DNA of 49,967 nucleotides from an uncultured Oscillospiraceae bacterium (GCA_947627285.1 CANQVL010000015.1:1-49967), one strand, 5' to 3'. Shown: positions 31,605 through 39,862, counted from the first letter of the stretch. Numbers and translations: made by a program. Notes: generated from the letters alone by a model not told the origin.

Positions 31605-32633
31605 TTACCGGGTGTAGAACTCGTAGACCGTGGTGGAGCGCAGGGAGGCGCCCTGAGGGAAGATGGGCGACTGGAACTCCTCCACATTCACGGCGTTGGG
31701 GACGAAGCCTGTCTCAAGGCAGATCCCGCAATAGGGGCCCAGCTCCCTGCCGTTCTTGCCCGTCTCGATCTTGTGACCGGGGTCGGTGTAGAGCACGATG
31801 GAGGGCATGTCGGTGTAGGTCCTCATGCCGCGCCCCACGTTGTAGGAGTACAGGTCCGCCACGGGCTTGCCGGACTCCTGCTTGTCCAGAAGGTAAAACT
31901 CGTCGTAGGAGACGTCCCCGTCTCCGAAGTAATCCCCGCCGTACTTCATGGCCTCCCGGATGCACCGGAGATACGTGAAGTCCGCCGCCGTGCCCTTCAC
32001 GGAGATGAGCCCGCCGTCGGGTATCGCCTCCTCGTCCCTGTGTGTGCGGTAGCTCGCGCCTATCCACAGGTCGTGGTCCCGGATGTCGCCGGTGCCGGAG
32101 AGGTCAAAGTACACGTGGTTCGTGGGGTTGATGAGCGTGTCGCCCTGGGCGGTGAACTCGTACTCTATCGTCAGGCGCGACATATCGTCAAAGCGATACC
32201 TGACCTGGGCGTTGAGCCCGCACTTGAAGCCCACGGTGCTCTCGTCGTAGTAGGTGAGCACCACGCTCTCCCCGTCGATGCGCCCGGACCAGAGCTTTTT
32301 GCCGTAGTCGTCGGAGGCGCCGTGGAGGAAGTTTTTGCCCTCGTTGCACTCGAGCTTGTATTTCACGCCGTTGATGGTGAACCTGCCCCGCTTTATGCGG
32401 TTGGCGACGCGCCCCACCACTCTCCCGGACCTGCCGAAATCCTCGATCCGCTCGCCGCTCTCGCACCCCAGGCACACGTCGCCCAAGTCGTTGTTGCGGT
32501 CCAGGACAACTATGGAGTGGATGGCGGCGCCGTACTCGATGATCTGCACGTACTCGCCCTTCTTGTTGGCGATGGTGAACCGGCGGACCTCCCGCCCGTC
32601 ACGAAGCTTGCCGTAAATGTCAGATGTGATCAT
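31605..32633 (-). CDS. galM: Galactose mutarotase (aldose 1-epimerase)
   Basis: 342 residues, the standard length of the GalM family. Interconverts alpha and beta anomers of galactose/glucose. Motifs: YGAAIHSIVVLDRNNDLGDVCLG (about 34), GRVANRIKRGRFTINGVKY (about 70, substrate site), LINPTNHVYFDLSG (about 170, catalytic His) and the acidic end LETGFVPNAVNVEEFQSPIFPQGASL (about 302, catalytic Glu). AGGTGA precedes ATG 32633; the spacer to uvrD (32634-32743) carries a TATAAT at 32701-32706 on the minus strand, a possible own promoter. Confidence 0.93.
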   Translation of the reverse strand: MITSDIYGKLRDGREVRRFTIANKKGEYVQIIEYGAAIHSIVVLDRNNDLGDVCLGCESGERIEDFGRSGRVVGRVANRIKRGRFTINGVKYKLECNEGKNFLHGASDDYGKKLWSGRIDGESVVLTYYDESTVGFKCGLNAQVRYRFDDMSRLTIEYEFTAQGDTLINPTNHVYFDLSGTGDIRDHDLWIGASYRTHRDEEAIPDGGLISVKGTAADFTYLRCIREAMKYGGDYFGDGDVSYDEFYLLDKQESGKPVADLYSYNVGRGMRTYTDMPSIVLYTDPGHKIETGKNGRELGPYCGICLETGFVPNAVNVEEFQSPIFPQGASLRSTTVYEFYTR

Positions 32634-32743
32634 TTGGTATTCACCTCAGAAGCAAAATTATTTTACTCGTTAAATCATCAATTCATTTACCGAATCAATA
32701 TTATACACTCAATTTCAAAAAAATCCAGTGTTTTCACGCAATT

Positions 32744-34897
32744 TTACAGCTTTTCAAGTTTTGCCCGAAAAGCTATGGCCCTGGGGGTGGGTATTCCGTC
32801 AAATTTGATAATATGAGCGCCCTTCTCCCCGTCCGCTCCGGTGACGGTCCCCTCCCCGAAGACGCTGTGGCGCACCCTTGTGCCGGGAGGGAGCGCCATA
32901 CCGCCCTCCACGCCTGAAAGCCGCGCCTCGGACGCCTCGATGTACTCCCGCGCCTCGCGTATGAGCCCCTCCCGCGGCGGGGAGGTGTACTCCAAAAGCC
33001 CCGGGTCGATGTCCAGCACAAAGCGCGAGGGGTAGCGGGGCGACCCGTCCGGGTTCCGCCCGGAGGAGCTTGTGAGGTAGAGCCGCTTTTCAGCTCTCGT
33101 CATGGCTACAAAGGCGAGCCGCCGCTCCTCCTCCATCTTCGGCCTTGTGTTCGTCCGCTTGGAGGGGAAGACGCCCTCGTTCATGGAGCAAAGGAACACA
33201 TACGGAAACTCCAGCCCCTTTGCCGCGTGGACGGTCATGAGCTTCAGCCTGTCCCCCGGCTCCGAGGCGTCCTGGTTCGTGAAGAGCGCCGCCCGCGCCA
33301 GGTAGTGCTCAAGTGTACACTCCTCGCCGCAGGTTATCTCGTAGTCGTATATGGACTGCTTCAGCTCCGCTAAGTTGTCCAGCCGCTCCTGGGAGCCCTC
33401 GGTGCGGAGCATATGCTCGTAGCCTGAGTCGCTCAGCATCGCCGTGAGCACCTCGGAGACCGGCCTTCCGGCGTAGCCGGTTGAATAGGTCTCGATGAGG
33501 GAAATAAACTGCCGCGCCCTTGTCCCCCGGAAAAGCTCCGCGTCCGCGCATTTCAAAAGCGCGTCGTAGAGGGAGCAGCCGTGCTCCGCGGCGTACTCCC
33601 GCAGAAGCTCCATGCGCCTTTCGCCTATGTTCCTCTTCGGCACGTTAACTATCCTCGTAAATGACAGGTCGTCCCTGTACGCCGCCATGCGCAGGTAGGA
33701 GAGGGCGTCCTTTACCTCCCGGCGGTCGAAAAACCGGACGCCGGAGTATATGGCGTAGGGCACCTTTGCCTTCTCCAGCGCCTCCTCAAGACAGCGCGTG
33801 ACAAAGTGCGAGCGGTAGAGGATCGCCATGTCCCGGAAGGGCACCCCGGCGTCGTGGAGGCTCTGCGCCTCGGCGACGATGAAGCCCGCCTCCGCTTCGC
33901 CCGTCTTCGCCTCGTGGCAGATGACGGGAGCGCCGGAGGGCAGGGTGGGGGTGAGGTCCTTTTTCATGCGGAAAACATTTTTGCCGATGAGGGAATTTGC
34001 CGCCGCCAGTATCTCCGGCGTGGAGCGGTAATTTTCCGTCATCATCACGGTCTTAGTGCCGGGAAATTTTTTGTCGAACTCAAGAAGGTACTTCACGTCC
34101 GCCCCGCGCCAGGTGTAGATCACCTGGTCCGGGTCGCCTATCACAAAAAGATTGTGATGGTATCCCGCCAGCACCTCCATGAGCTCATACTGTATGGAGT
34201 CGATGTCCTGGAACTCGTCGATCATTATGTACTCAAGCCTCTTTTGCCACTTGAGCCTTATGTCCGCGTTTTTCTCGAATATGTACAGGGTGAGCTTCAA
34301 AAGGTCGTTGTAGTCCAGCCCGAAGCACTTTTTCTCCCGGTAGAGGTATCCGTAAAATATTATGTCCTTCGGCGTCACGGCGTCCATGTACTTCTGCCTC
34401 AGCCCGTCCGCCGTGAGCTCGATGAGGTCCAGGTAGTAGTCGGGCCTTTCAAAGAGCTTTTGGATCTCTATCATGTCCCGGGCGTTGGCGAAGGTCATGT
34501 CCCGGAGCGTCAGCCCCCGCTCCTCGTAGATCTGGCGGAGCATCTCGTTTATGTCGGAGTTGTCCAGCACAAGAAAGCTTTTGGGATAGCCCACGGCGTT
34601 CACGTCCTCCTGGAGGACCGTGACGCAAAAGCTGTGGAAGGTGCATATGTGCCCCGTGTCGTTGTCGCCGGTGAGGTTGTGTATGCGCTGGCGCATCTCC
34701 GCCGCCGCCTTGTTGGTGAAGGTCACGCACAGTATGTTCCCCGGAAGTATCCCGAGCTCCGTGACAAGATAGGCAAAGCGGTAAGTCAGCGCCCTGGTCT
34801 TTCCGGCGCCCGCCCCCGCTATTACCCTCACCGGCCCCTCGGTGGAGGTCACCGCCTCCAGCTGCGCCGCGTTGAGCTTATCCGTTATACCGGACAC
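32744..34897 (-). CDS. UvrD/PcrA-type ATP-dependent DNA helicase
   Basis: 717 residues, superfamily 1A 3'-5' helicase. Motifs in order: Walker A GAGAGKTRALTYR (about 26-38), motif II MIDEFQDIDSIQYELM (about 226), GDPDQVIYTWRGA (motif III), TENYRSTPEILAAANSL (IV), TVHAAKGLEFPYVFL (V) and AMTRAEKRLYL (VI). The C-terminus (RHSVFGEGTVTGADGEKGAHIIKFDG) is the Tudor-like domain that in PcrA/UvrD contacts RNA polymerase. Acts in nucleotide-excision repair and in clearing replication conflicts. Which of PcrA or UvrD name fits cannot be decided here. Confidence 0.93.
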   Translation of the reverse strand: MSGITDKLNAAQLEAVTSTEGPVRVIAGAGAGKTRALTYRFAYLVTELGILPGNILCVTFTNKAAAEMRQRIHNLTGDNDTGHICTFHSFCVTVLQEDVNAVGYPKSFLVLDNSDINEMLRQIYEERGLTLRDMTFANARDMIEIQKLFERPDYYLDLIELTADGLRQKYMDAVTPKDIIFYGYLYREKKCFGLDYNDLLKLTLYIFEKNADIRLKWQKRLEYIMIDEFQDIDSIQYELMEVLAGYHHNLFVIGDPDQVIYTWRGADVKYLLEFDKKFPGTKTVMMTENYRSTPEILAAANSLIGKNVFRMKKDLTPTLPSGAPVICHEAKTGEAEAGFIVAEAQSLHDAGVPFRDMAILYRSHFVTRCLEEALEKAKVPYAIYSGVRFFDRREVKDALSYLRMAAYRDDLSFTRIVNVPKRNIGERRMELLREYAAEHGCSLYDALLKCADAELFRGTRARQFISLIETYSTGYAGRPVSEVLTAMLSDSGYEHMLRTEGSQERLDNLAELKQSIYDYEITCGEECTLEHYLARAALFTNQDASEPGDRLKLMTVHAAKGLEFPYVFLCSMNEGVFPSKRTNTRPKMEEERRLAFVAMTRAEKRLYLTSSSGRNPDGSPRYPSRFVLDIDPGLLEYTSPPREGLIREAREYIEASEARLSGVEGGMALPPGTRVRHSVFGEGTVTGADGEKGAHIIKFDGIPTPRAIAFRAKLEKL

Positions 34898-34982
34898 GAA
34901 ATCGCCTCCCTCGCGTCATTTACCGTACCATATTATACATCCTTACTGTGATAAATTAAAGGGACACCTTTAAAAAATTCAC

Positions 34983-35010
34983 GTTTCCGGCGGAACGTAC
35001 CACGGAAAAG
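34983..35010. repeat. Diverged R3 end-hairpin relic
   Basis: TTTCCGGCGG...GTAC...CGGAAAA resembles H4 of the R3 family (10 identical bases, then GTAC and CGGAAAA conserved). Unlike the full copies it is not 3' of a gene. Confidence 0.4.
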
Positions 35011-35018
35011 CCCGAATT

Positions 35019-35048
35019 ATCATAATCGCCGCCCGCCGCGCATACCAT
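35019..35048 (+). promoter_or_regulatory. SigE-like promoter of spoIIID
   Basis: ATCATAAT (35019-35026), 14-bp spacer, CATACCAT (35041-35048), one mismatch from the -10 of the spoIVA promoter with the same spacing. spoIIID is SigE-dependent in B. subtilis. Confidence 0.6.
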
Positions 35049-35081
35049 CTACTGTTCAGCGCTTTATCGGGAGTGGTGATA

Positions 35082-35330
35082 TTGAGGACCAACATCGAGG
35101 AACGGGCCGTGAGCTTAGCCCGGTACATCATAGACAACCGCGCCACAGTCCGCGCCGCGGCAGGACACTTCAACGTTTCCAAAAGCACGGTACATAAGGA
35201 CCTGTCGGAGAGACTGGCGGGGATAAACGGGACGCTCTACGAGGAGGTCAAGGAGGTGCTGGACTTCAACAAGTCCGAGCGCCACATAAGAGGCGGCATG
35301 GCAACAAGAAAAAAGTACAAAGGAATATAA
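35082..35330 (+). CDS. spoIIID: Sporulation transcriptional regulator SpoIIID
   Basis: 82 residues from TTG 35082, placed 8 nt after GGAG (GTG at 35073 and 35076 lie inside the ribosome site). It matches the SpoIIID pattern IEERAVSLARYIIDNRATVRAAAG, an HTH (FNVSKSTVHKDLSERL) and the conserved C-terminus FNKSERHIRGGMATRKKYK. DNA-binding regulator of mother-cell genes, downstream of SigE and upstream of SigK. Immediately followed by R3 copy e. Confidence 0.95.
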   Translation: MRTNIEERAVSLARYIIDNRATVRAAAGHFNVSKSTVHKDLSERLAGINGTLYEEVKEVLDFNKSERHIRGGMATRKKYKGI

Positions 35331-35331
35331 G

Positions 35332-35610
35332 TCAAAAAAGGGCAAAGCCCTTTTTTGAAGGGGGAACGTGCGAAAAATCCCCTCGAAAGGTCTGCGGACC
35401 TTTCGAGGGGATTTTCCTGCTGTCGCGCGGCGCGCGCTCGTCGTCGCTGAAGCCGCTTAACCTCGCCCCGCCGCAAGCGGCAGGGCTCAGGCGCAGGCTT
35501 CGCTCCTCCTCTCCCCACGCAATCATGATTGCGTGGGGACCCCATATGGCGCACACTTGCGCGACAAAAGGTGATTTTTCCGACGTACATGCCGCCGGAA
35601 AAATATTTGA
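35332..35610 (+). repeat. R3 repeat, copy e (complete form)
   Basis: Fills most of the 35331-35672 gap. H1 (35332-35360), GGGGGAACGTGCG, H2 (35373-35416, 19-bp perfect stem, TGCG loop), CCTGCTGTCGCGC, G+C-rich block in CGCTCGTCGTCG... GCCTGAGCCC orientation with the ATCATGAT palindrome (about 35517-35539), and H4 (35574-35603). No coding sequence; the frame over 35525-35773 is spurious. Confidence 0.85.
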
Positions 35611-35640
35611 TTTTGAGCTGTTGACGCCGCCGCGCGGAAA

Positions 35641-35665
35641 AACAAAAGCCGCCCTTCATAGGGCA
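35641..35665 (-). terminator. Terminator of the tRNA-Gly gene
   Basis: On the minus strand: AAGCTGCCC/GGGCGGCTT with a TATGAA loop, followed by TTGTTTTT. Confidence 0.75.
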
Positions 35666-35672
35666 GCTTGTA

Positions 35673-35743
35673 AGCGGATAATGGGAATCGAACCCACCTC
35701 TACGGCTTGGGAAGCCGTCGTTCTACCGATGAACTATATCCGC
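35673..35743 (-). tRNA. tRNA-Gly (anticodon CCC)
   Basis: 71 nt on the minus strand. Acceptor stem GCGGATA/TATCCGC, anticodon stem ACGGC/GCCGT with loop TTCCCAA (anticodon CCC), T-arm GGTGGGTTCGATTCCCATT. The discriminator base is T and CCA is not encoded. It reads codon GGG. Confidence 0.93.
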
Positions 35744-35835
35744 GTGCTTTGTAGTATAACACACCGTTTTTGAAATTTCAAGAGGAATATTTAAATTTGT
35801 TGGACATATTCTGTAAGGACAAGGAGGGACGCGCT

Positions 35836-37053
35836 ATGAAGAAGCTTGCGGGGATACTCGCCGTTTTACTTATGCTTACGGGAAACGCTTACGCCGCCGA
35901 TACCGGGGAGCTTGCCATGGAGTCGGAGCCGGAGGAGGAGGTGCCCGCGTGGGTGTTTGACGACACCGCCATACCCACGGACGCCGAGGGGCTGGACGTA
36001 CCCGCGCCGTCGGCGATACTCATTGAAAAGGAGACCGGAAGGGTGCTCTATGAGAAAAACGCCGACGAGCGCCTGCGTCCGGCGTCGGTGACAAAGGTCA
36101 TGACCATACTGCTCATAGTTGAGGCGGTGGACTCCGGGGCGCTGAAGCTCACTGACACCGTAACCTGCTCCGCGACGGCGGCGAGCATGGGCGGCAGCCA
36201 GGTGTTTTTGGAGGAGGGGGAGCAGATGCCCCTCTCGGAGATGCTCAAGTGCATCGTTGTCGCCTCCGCCAATGACGCCGCCGTCGCGGTCGCCGAGCAC
36301 ATGGCGGGCTCCGAGGCCGCCTTCGCCGCGAGAATGAACGAGCGGGCGCGGGAGCTGGGCTTGACCGGCACCCACTTCACCAACTGCACCGGGCTCATGG
36401 ACGACCCGGAGCACCTGACCACCGCCAGGGACATCGCCATAATGAGCCGGGAGCTCATAAAGCACGACTGGATAAAGGAGTACACCACCATATGGATGGA
36501 CACCATACGCGGCGGCGAGTTCGGGCTTTCCAACACCAACAAGCTGGTGCGCTTTTATGAGGGCGCCACCGGCCTCAAGACCGGCTACACCTCCTCCGCA
36601 GGGCACTGCCTCTCCGCCACAGCCATGCGCGACGGGGTGGAATATATCGCCGTTGTGCTCCACTGCGCCTCCTCCGCCGAGCGGTTCGAGAGCGCCAAGA
36701 CCCTTTTGAGCTACGCCTTCGGAGCCTATACCCTGGCGGAGGCGAAGCCGGCGGAGATACTGCCCCCCATACCCGTGACACTGGGCAGGACCGCCTACGT
36801 CCAGCCCGCCTTTGAGCCCGTGAAGCTCCTGGTGAAAAAGACCGACGCCGCCAGTCTTGAGACCAGCGTGGAGCTGGCGGAGAGCCTTCCCGCCCCGGTG
36901 GAGGCGGGGCAGGTGGTGGGCACCATGACCGTCACCCTCAACGGCGAGGTGCTGTCCGAGACCGACATCCTTGCCGCCGACGCCGTGGAGCGCCTCACCT
37001 GGTGGGACGTGGCAAAAAATATGCTTGCCCTCCTTTTCTACGGCGAGAGATGA
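35836..37053 (+). CDS. D-alanyl-D-alanine carboxypeptidase (PBP5/DacF-like)
   Basis: 405 residues from ATG 35836 (AAGGAGGGA upstream). Signal peptide 1-20, cleaved after AYA. Peptidase S11: SVTK (Ser84, Lys87), SAN (144-146), KTG (248-250). The C-terminal part (about 290-380) is the PBP5 beta-domain and the last 17 residues an amphipathic anchor. It trims the terminal D-Ala of peptidoglycan. The neighbours (spoIIID, bofA) suggest the sporulation DacF role, but a vegetative PBP5 is equally possible. Confidence 0.94.
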   Translation: MKKLAGILAVLLMLTGNAYAADTGELAMESEPEEEVPAWVFDDTAIPTDAEGLDVPAPSAILIEKETGRVLYEKNADERLRPASVTKVMTILLIVEAVDSGALKLTDTVTCSATAASMGGSQVFLEEGEQMPLSEMLKCIVVASANDAAVAVAEHMAGSEAAFAARMNERARELGLTGTHFTNCTGLMDDPEHLTTARDIAIMSRELIKHDWIKEYTTIWMDTIRGGEFGLSNTNKLVRFYEGATGLKTGYTSSAGHCLSATAMRDGVEYIAVVLHCASSAERFESAKTLLSYAFGAYTLAEAKPAEILPPIPVTLGRTAYVQPAFEPVKLLVKKTDAASLETSVELAESLPAPVEAGQVVGTMTVTLNGEVLSETDILAADAVERLTWWDVAKNMLALLFYGER

Positions 37054-37078
37054 GGCGTACCGGCGCTGTAGAGCCGGA

Positions 37079-37122
37079 GAAAGCACCCGTCGGAAGCGAT
37101 TTCCGGCGGGTGCTTTAAAATA
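37079..37122 (+). terminator. Terminator of the carboxypeptidase gene
   Basis: AAAGCACCCGTCGGAA/TTCCGGCGGGTGCTTT stem, followed by A/T-rich sequence. Confidence 0.8.
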
Positions 37123-37146
37123 ATTTAGAGATTTTGAAAATAATGC

Positions 37147-37175
37147 TTGACAAAACTTCGACTTCGTGGTATAAT
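37147..37175 (+). promoter_or_regulatory. Orphan SigA promoter antisense to the FabG-like gene
   Basis: TTGACA (37147-37152), 17-bp spacer, TATAAT (37170-37175): full consensus. It points into the 3' end of the minus-strand gene 29 bp away. The flank AATAATGCTTGAC is shared with 16076-16088. Confidence 0.65.
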
Positions 37176-37203
37176 GCCATCATACGGAATGAAGAAGGGA
37201 ACA

Positions 37204-37908
37204 TCACACCCCGAATCCGCCGTCAACGCCTATGACCTGTCCGGTCACAAAGGAGGCGCCCTCCGAGCATAGGAAGCGCACCGCCTCCGCCACATCTTCG
37301 GGCGTACCCAGGCGGCAAAGGGGCGTGTCCTCGGTGAGAGAGGCGACTGTCTCCCCGTCCAGAACGGAGTTCATGTCCGTGTCTATGACCCCGGGGCAGA
37401 CGCAGTTCACCGTTATGCCGGAGGGCCCAAGCTCCTTGGCGAGGGCCTTTGTGAGCCCTATGAGGGCGGCTTTGGAGGCGGAGTATGCCGCCTCGCAGGA
37501 CCCCCCGCGCACCCCCCAGACGGAGGAAATTATAACTATCCTGCCCCACTTTTCGTGTATCATGTGGGGCAGGGAGGAGCGTATCAGGTTGTACGCCCCG
37601 TCCACGTTCACGGCGAAGATCCGCCGCCACTCCTCCGGGGTCGTGTCGGAAAAGAGCTTCTGGAGGGCGATTCCCGCGTTTGCCACAATTATGTCCGCGC
37701 CGCCAAAGGCGGCAGTCATCCGCTCCACCTGGGAGTAGTCGGCGACGTCCGCCTGAAACGCCGCTCCGCCTATCCTTTTGGCAAGCGCCTCGGCTCTTTC
37801 GCGGCTTTTGAGGTAGTTTACCGCCACAAAATTGCCGTCCCGCGCCAGAGCCTCGGCGCAGGCGGCGCCGATCCCGCGGGAAGCGCCGGAGACAAGCGCC
37901 CGCCTCAC
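37204..37908 (-). CDS. SDR-family oxidoreductase, FabG-like
   Basis: 234 residues from GTG 37908, which overlaps the bofA stop (GTGA); ATG 37926 is in frame but lacks a ribosome site. Classical short-chain dehydrogenase: VSGASRGIGAACAEAL (NAD(P) site, residues 6-21), NAG (AIVANAG-like), VIISSVWG (catalytic Ser) and AAYSASKAALIGLTKAL (YxxxK). Highest resemblance is to 3-oxoacyl-ACP reductases, but without a fab cluster around it the substrate is not certain. Confidence 0.88.
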   Translation of the reverse strand: MRRALVSGASRGIGAACAEALARDGNFVAVNYLKSRERAEALAKRIGGAAFQADVADYSQVERMTAAFGGADIIVANAGIALQKLFSDTTPEEWRRIFAVNVDGAYNLIRSSLPHMIHEKWGRIVIISSVWGVRGGSCEAAYSASKAALIGLTKALAKELGPSGITVNCVCPGVIDTDMNSVLDGETVASLTEDTPLCRLGTPEDVAEAVRFLCSEGASFVTGQVIGVDGGFGV

Positions 37909-38252
37909 AGGGCTATCCCCATCCACTTGAGCGCCAGCAAAACCGCCACTCCAGGCACGCCGAAGACGCCCGTTATCACGGCGTTCACCCAGTTTATGGC
38001 TATGGCGATGCCGAATTCCACGCCGAATTTGTTGATGAGCGTCAGCGCCACGAAGCCGAGACCGGTGTTGATGAGGAGCTTTAAAATAAGCCTTATGGGC
38101 TTTGTGAAGAGAATTACCGCCACCACCACCAGCGCCGCGAGGGCTATGGCGGCGACGGTGTGGTCAAGCCCCGTCATGGCTCCTATCTTGTCTATGACCT
38201 CCCCGGCTGACTGCTGTACATTTGAGAAAACATCAGGGTCCGTAATTATCAC
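37905..38252 (-). CDS. bofA: BofA family pro-SigmaK processing inhibitor
   Basis: 115 residues. Two membrane segments (about 32-52 and 82-108) with the family pattern TKPIRLILKLLINTGLGFVALTLINKFG and INWVNAVITGVFGVPGVAVLLALKW. BofA holds the SpoIVFB protease inactive in the outer forespore membrane. The first credible start is GTG 38252, but it lies inside a GGAGGTGAT ribosome site, so translation may start at a nearby non-canonical codon (ATT or ACG) or at ATG 38177; the N-terminus is uncertain. Confidence 0.85.
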   Translation of the reverse strand: MIITDPDVFSNVQQSAGEVIDKIGAMTGLDHTVAAIALAALVVVAVILFTKPIRLILKLLINTGLGFVALTLINKFGVEFGIAIAINWVNAVITGVFGVPGVAVLLALKWMGIAL

Positions 38253-38272
38253 CTCCGAAAAAAGCTGGGACC

Positions 38273-38301
38273 ATTATATACGATATTCCCGAAAAAGGCA
38301 A
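38273..38301 (-). promoter_or_regulatory. SigA-type promoter of bofA-fabG-like operon
   Basis: On the minus strand: TTGCCT (38301-38296), 17-bp spacer, TATAAT (38278-38273). Confidence 0.65.
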
Positions 38302-38389
38302 TTATTTTATTTCGCGGGCGTTTCAAAAGGGCGTATTGCGCCCAAAGCCTTAAAACACAAAGATTTTCCTGCTGAAAGGGGGCGGGGGC

Positions 38390-39652
38390 GTGACATACGA
38401 GGACGCTCTTGCTTTTATCCACACGCGCCGCCACGGGGGACCTGATTTTTCCCGTTCGCGGACGATACTTACGCGCCTGGGCTGTCCCGAGGCGGCGGTG
38501 CCCTTTGTCCACGTCGCCGGGACGAACGGGAAGGGCTCGGTGTGCGCCTATATCGCCTCGGTCCTCACCGCCTGCGGGTACAAAACCGGACTTTTCACCT
38601 CCCCCTACGTCACCCGCTTCAACGAGCGGATAAGGATAGACGGGGAGGACATACCCGACGGGGAGCTTACGGAGCTCGTGGAGGAGGTCATGCCCGCGCT
38701 CTCCGGCTTTGAGGGGGCCATAGCCGAGTTTGAGCTGGTGACAATACTGGGACTATACTGTTTTGCCAAAAAGGGCTGTGACATAGCCGTTTTGGAGGTG
38801 GGCATGGGCGGCGTACACGACGCCACCAACGTGATACCCAAAAGCGAGATCTCCGTATTCACCCAGATCGGCCTTGACCACACCCGGTATTTGGGGAGCA
38901 CGGTGGAGGAGATAGCCGCTGTAAAGGCGGGGATAATCAAGCCCGGAGGCGTCGCGGCGGCGTACATGGACCCGGGCGGCGCCATATCCCGCCGGTGCCG
39001 GGAGGAGGGGGCGAGGTTTATCCCGGCGGACTTTCGGCGCCTCGCGGTGAAAAGCGTGGGTATGGATGGGTGTACCTTTGACTTTGACGGGCTTTCCGAC
39101 CTCTATATACCCCTCGCCGGGACCTACCAGCCCTATAACGCCGCCCTTGCGGTGACGGCTCTGCGCGCCCTGGGGGAGAGGGGCTGGAGCGTGTCTGAGG
39201 AGGCGATAAGGGAGGGGCTGAAAAGCGTCTCCTGGCGGGGCAGGTTTGAGATACTGCGCCGCGGCCCCACGGTCATAATCGACGGCGGGCACAACCCTCC
39301 GGCGGTGGAGGCCACGGTGAAAAGCCTCCAAAGCCATTTCCCCGGCAGGAAATTCATATTCATTCTCGGCATGATGGCGGACAAGGACGTAAACGCCGTG
39401 ACGGACGCTCTTTTGCCCCACGCCGGAAGGTTCATATGTGTCGCCCCGCCCGCGCCCAGGGCGATGGCGGCGGGGGAGCTTGCGGAGCTTTTGCGGAAAA
39501 AGGGCGCGGCGGCGCAGGCGGCGGAGGATATGGAGGAGGCGATGGCGCGGGCGCTGGCTTATGCCGGGACCGAGGGGGTGGTGTGCGCGCTGGGGTCGCT
39601 GTATATCCTTGAGGACGCGCGGCGCGCCGCTTTGGTCAAAAACGCCCATTGA
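38390..39652 (+). CDS. folC: Folylpolyglutamate synthase / dihydrofolate synthase
   Basis: 420 residues from GTG 38390 (AAAGGGGG upstream). Mur ligase fold. Motifs: HVAGTNGKGSVCAYIASVL (P-loop, about 40-58), FTSPYVTRFNERI (Omega loop), GMGGVHDATNVI (about 140), DGGHNPPAVEA (about 300) with the catalytic His. It adds glutamates to reduced folates (and may act on dihydropteroate). First of the plus-strand biosynthetic block. Confidence 0.95.
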   Translation: MTYEDALAFIHTRRHGGPDFSRSRTILTRLGCPEAAVPFVHVAGTNGKGSVCAYIASVLTACGYKTGLFTSPYVTRFNERIRIDGEDIPDGELTELVEEVMPALSGFEGAIAEFELVTILGLYCFAKKGCDIAVLEVGMGGVHDATNVIPKSEISVFTQIGLDHTRYLGSTVEEIAAVKAGIIKPGGVAAAYMDPGGAISRRCREEGARFIPADFRRLAVKSVGMDGCTFDFDGLSDLYIPLAGTYQPYNAALAVTALRALGERGWSVSEEAIREGLKSVSWRGRFEILRRGPTVIIDGGHNPPAVEATVKSLQSHFPGRKFIFILGMMADKDVNAVTDALLPHAGRFICVAPPAPRAMAAGELAELLRKKGAAAQAAEDMEEAMARALAYAGTEGVVCALGSLYILEDARRAALVKNAH

Positions 39653-39700
39653 GGCGGCCGAAACGGGCAAAAAAACAGTATTTATACAGTCTTTATTTTC

Positions 39701-39729
39701 TTGCATTGTGCCTTGCGATAAGATATAAT
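39701..39729 (+). promoter_or_regulatory. SigA-type promoter of the pyrG-glmS-pur block
   Basis: TTGCAT (39701-39706), 17-bp spacer, TATAAT (39724-39729). The leader to pyrG is about 130 nt. Its start region lacks the GGG used for reiterative transcription in Bacillus pyrG. Confidence 0.7.
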
Positions 39730-39862
39730 ATCATTTGTTGTTTTCCGACGGTGGAAGGACGCGCTGTGGGGCGTGCTTTCCCCGCTGACGCGTTCCCGAT
39801 CCCCAAAAGGGCGGATTTTTTCAGCGCCCGCAGGCTTATCAAGGAAAGGGAGAATAGAGAAA

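Noticed and set aside
14976-35610. R3 as a CRISPR array
   Set aside because: Copies are dispersed, not in tandem with spacers, and no cas genes are present. The variable part is a palindrome, not a spacer.
35525-35773. Open frame across the tRNA-Gly gene and R3 copy e
   Set aside because: It runs through a tRNA on the other strand and a non-coding repeat; no ribosome site.
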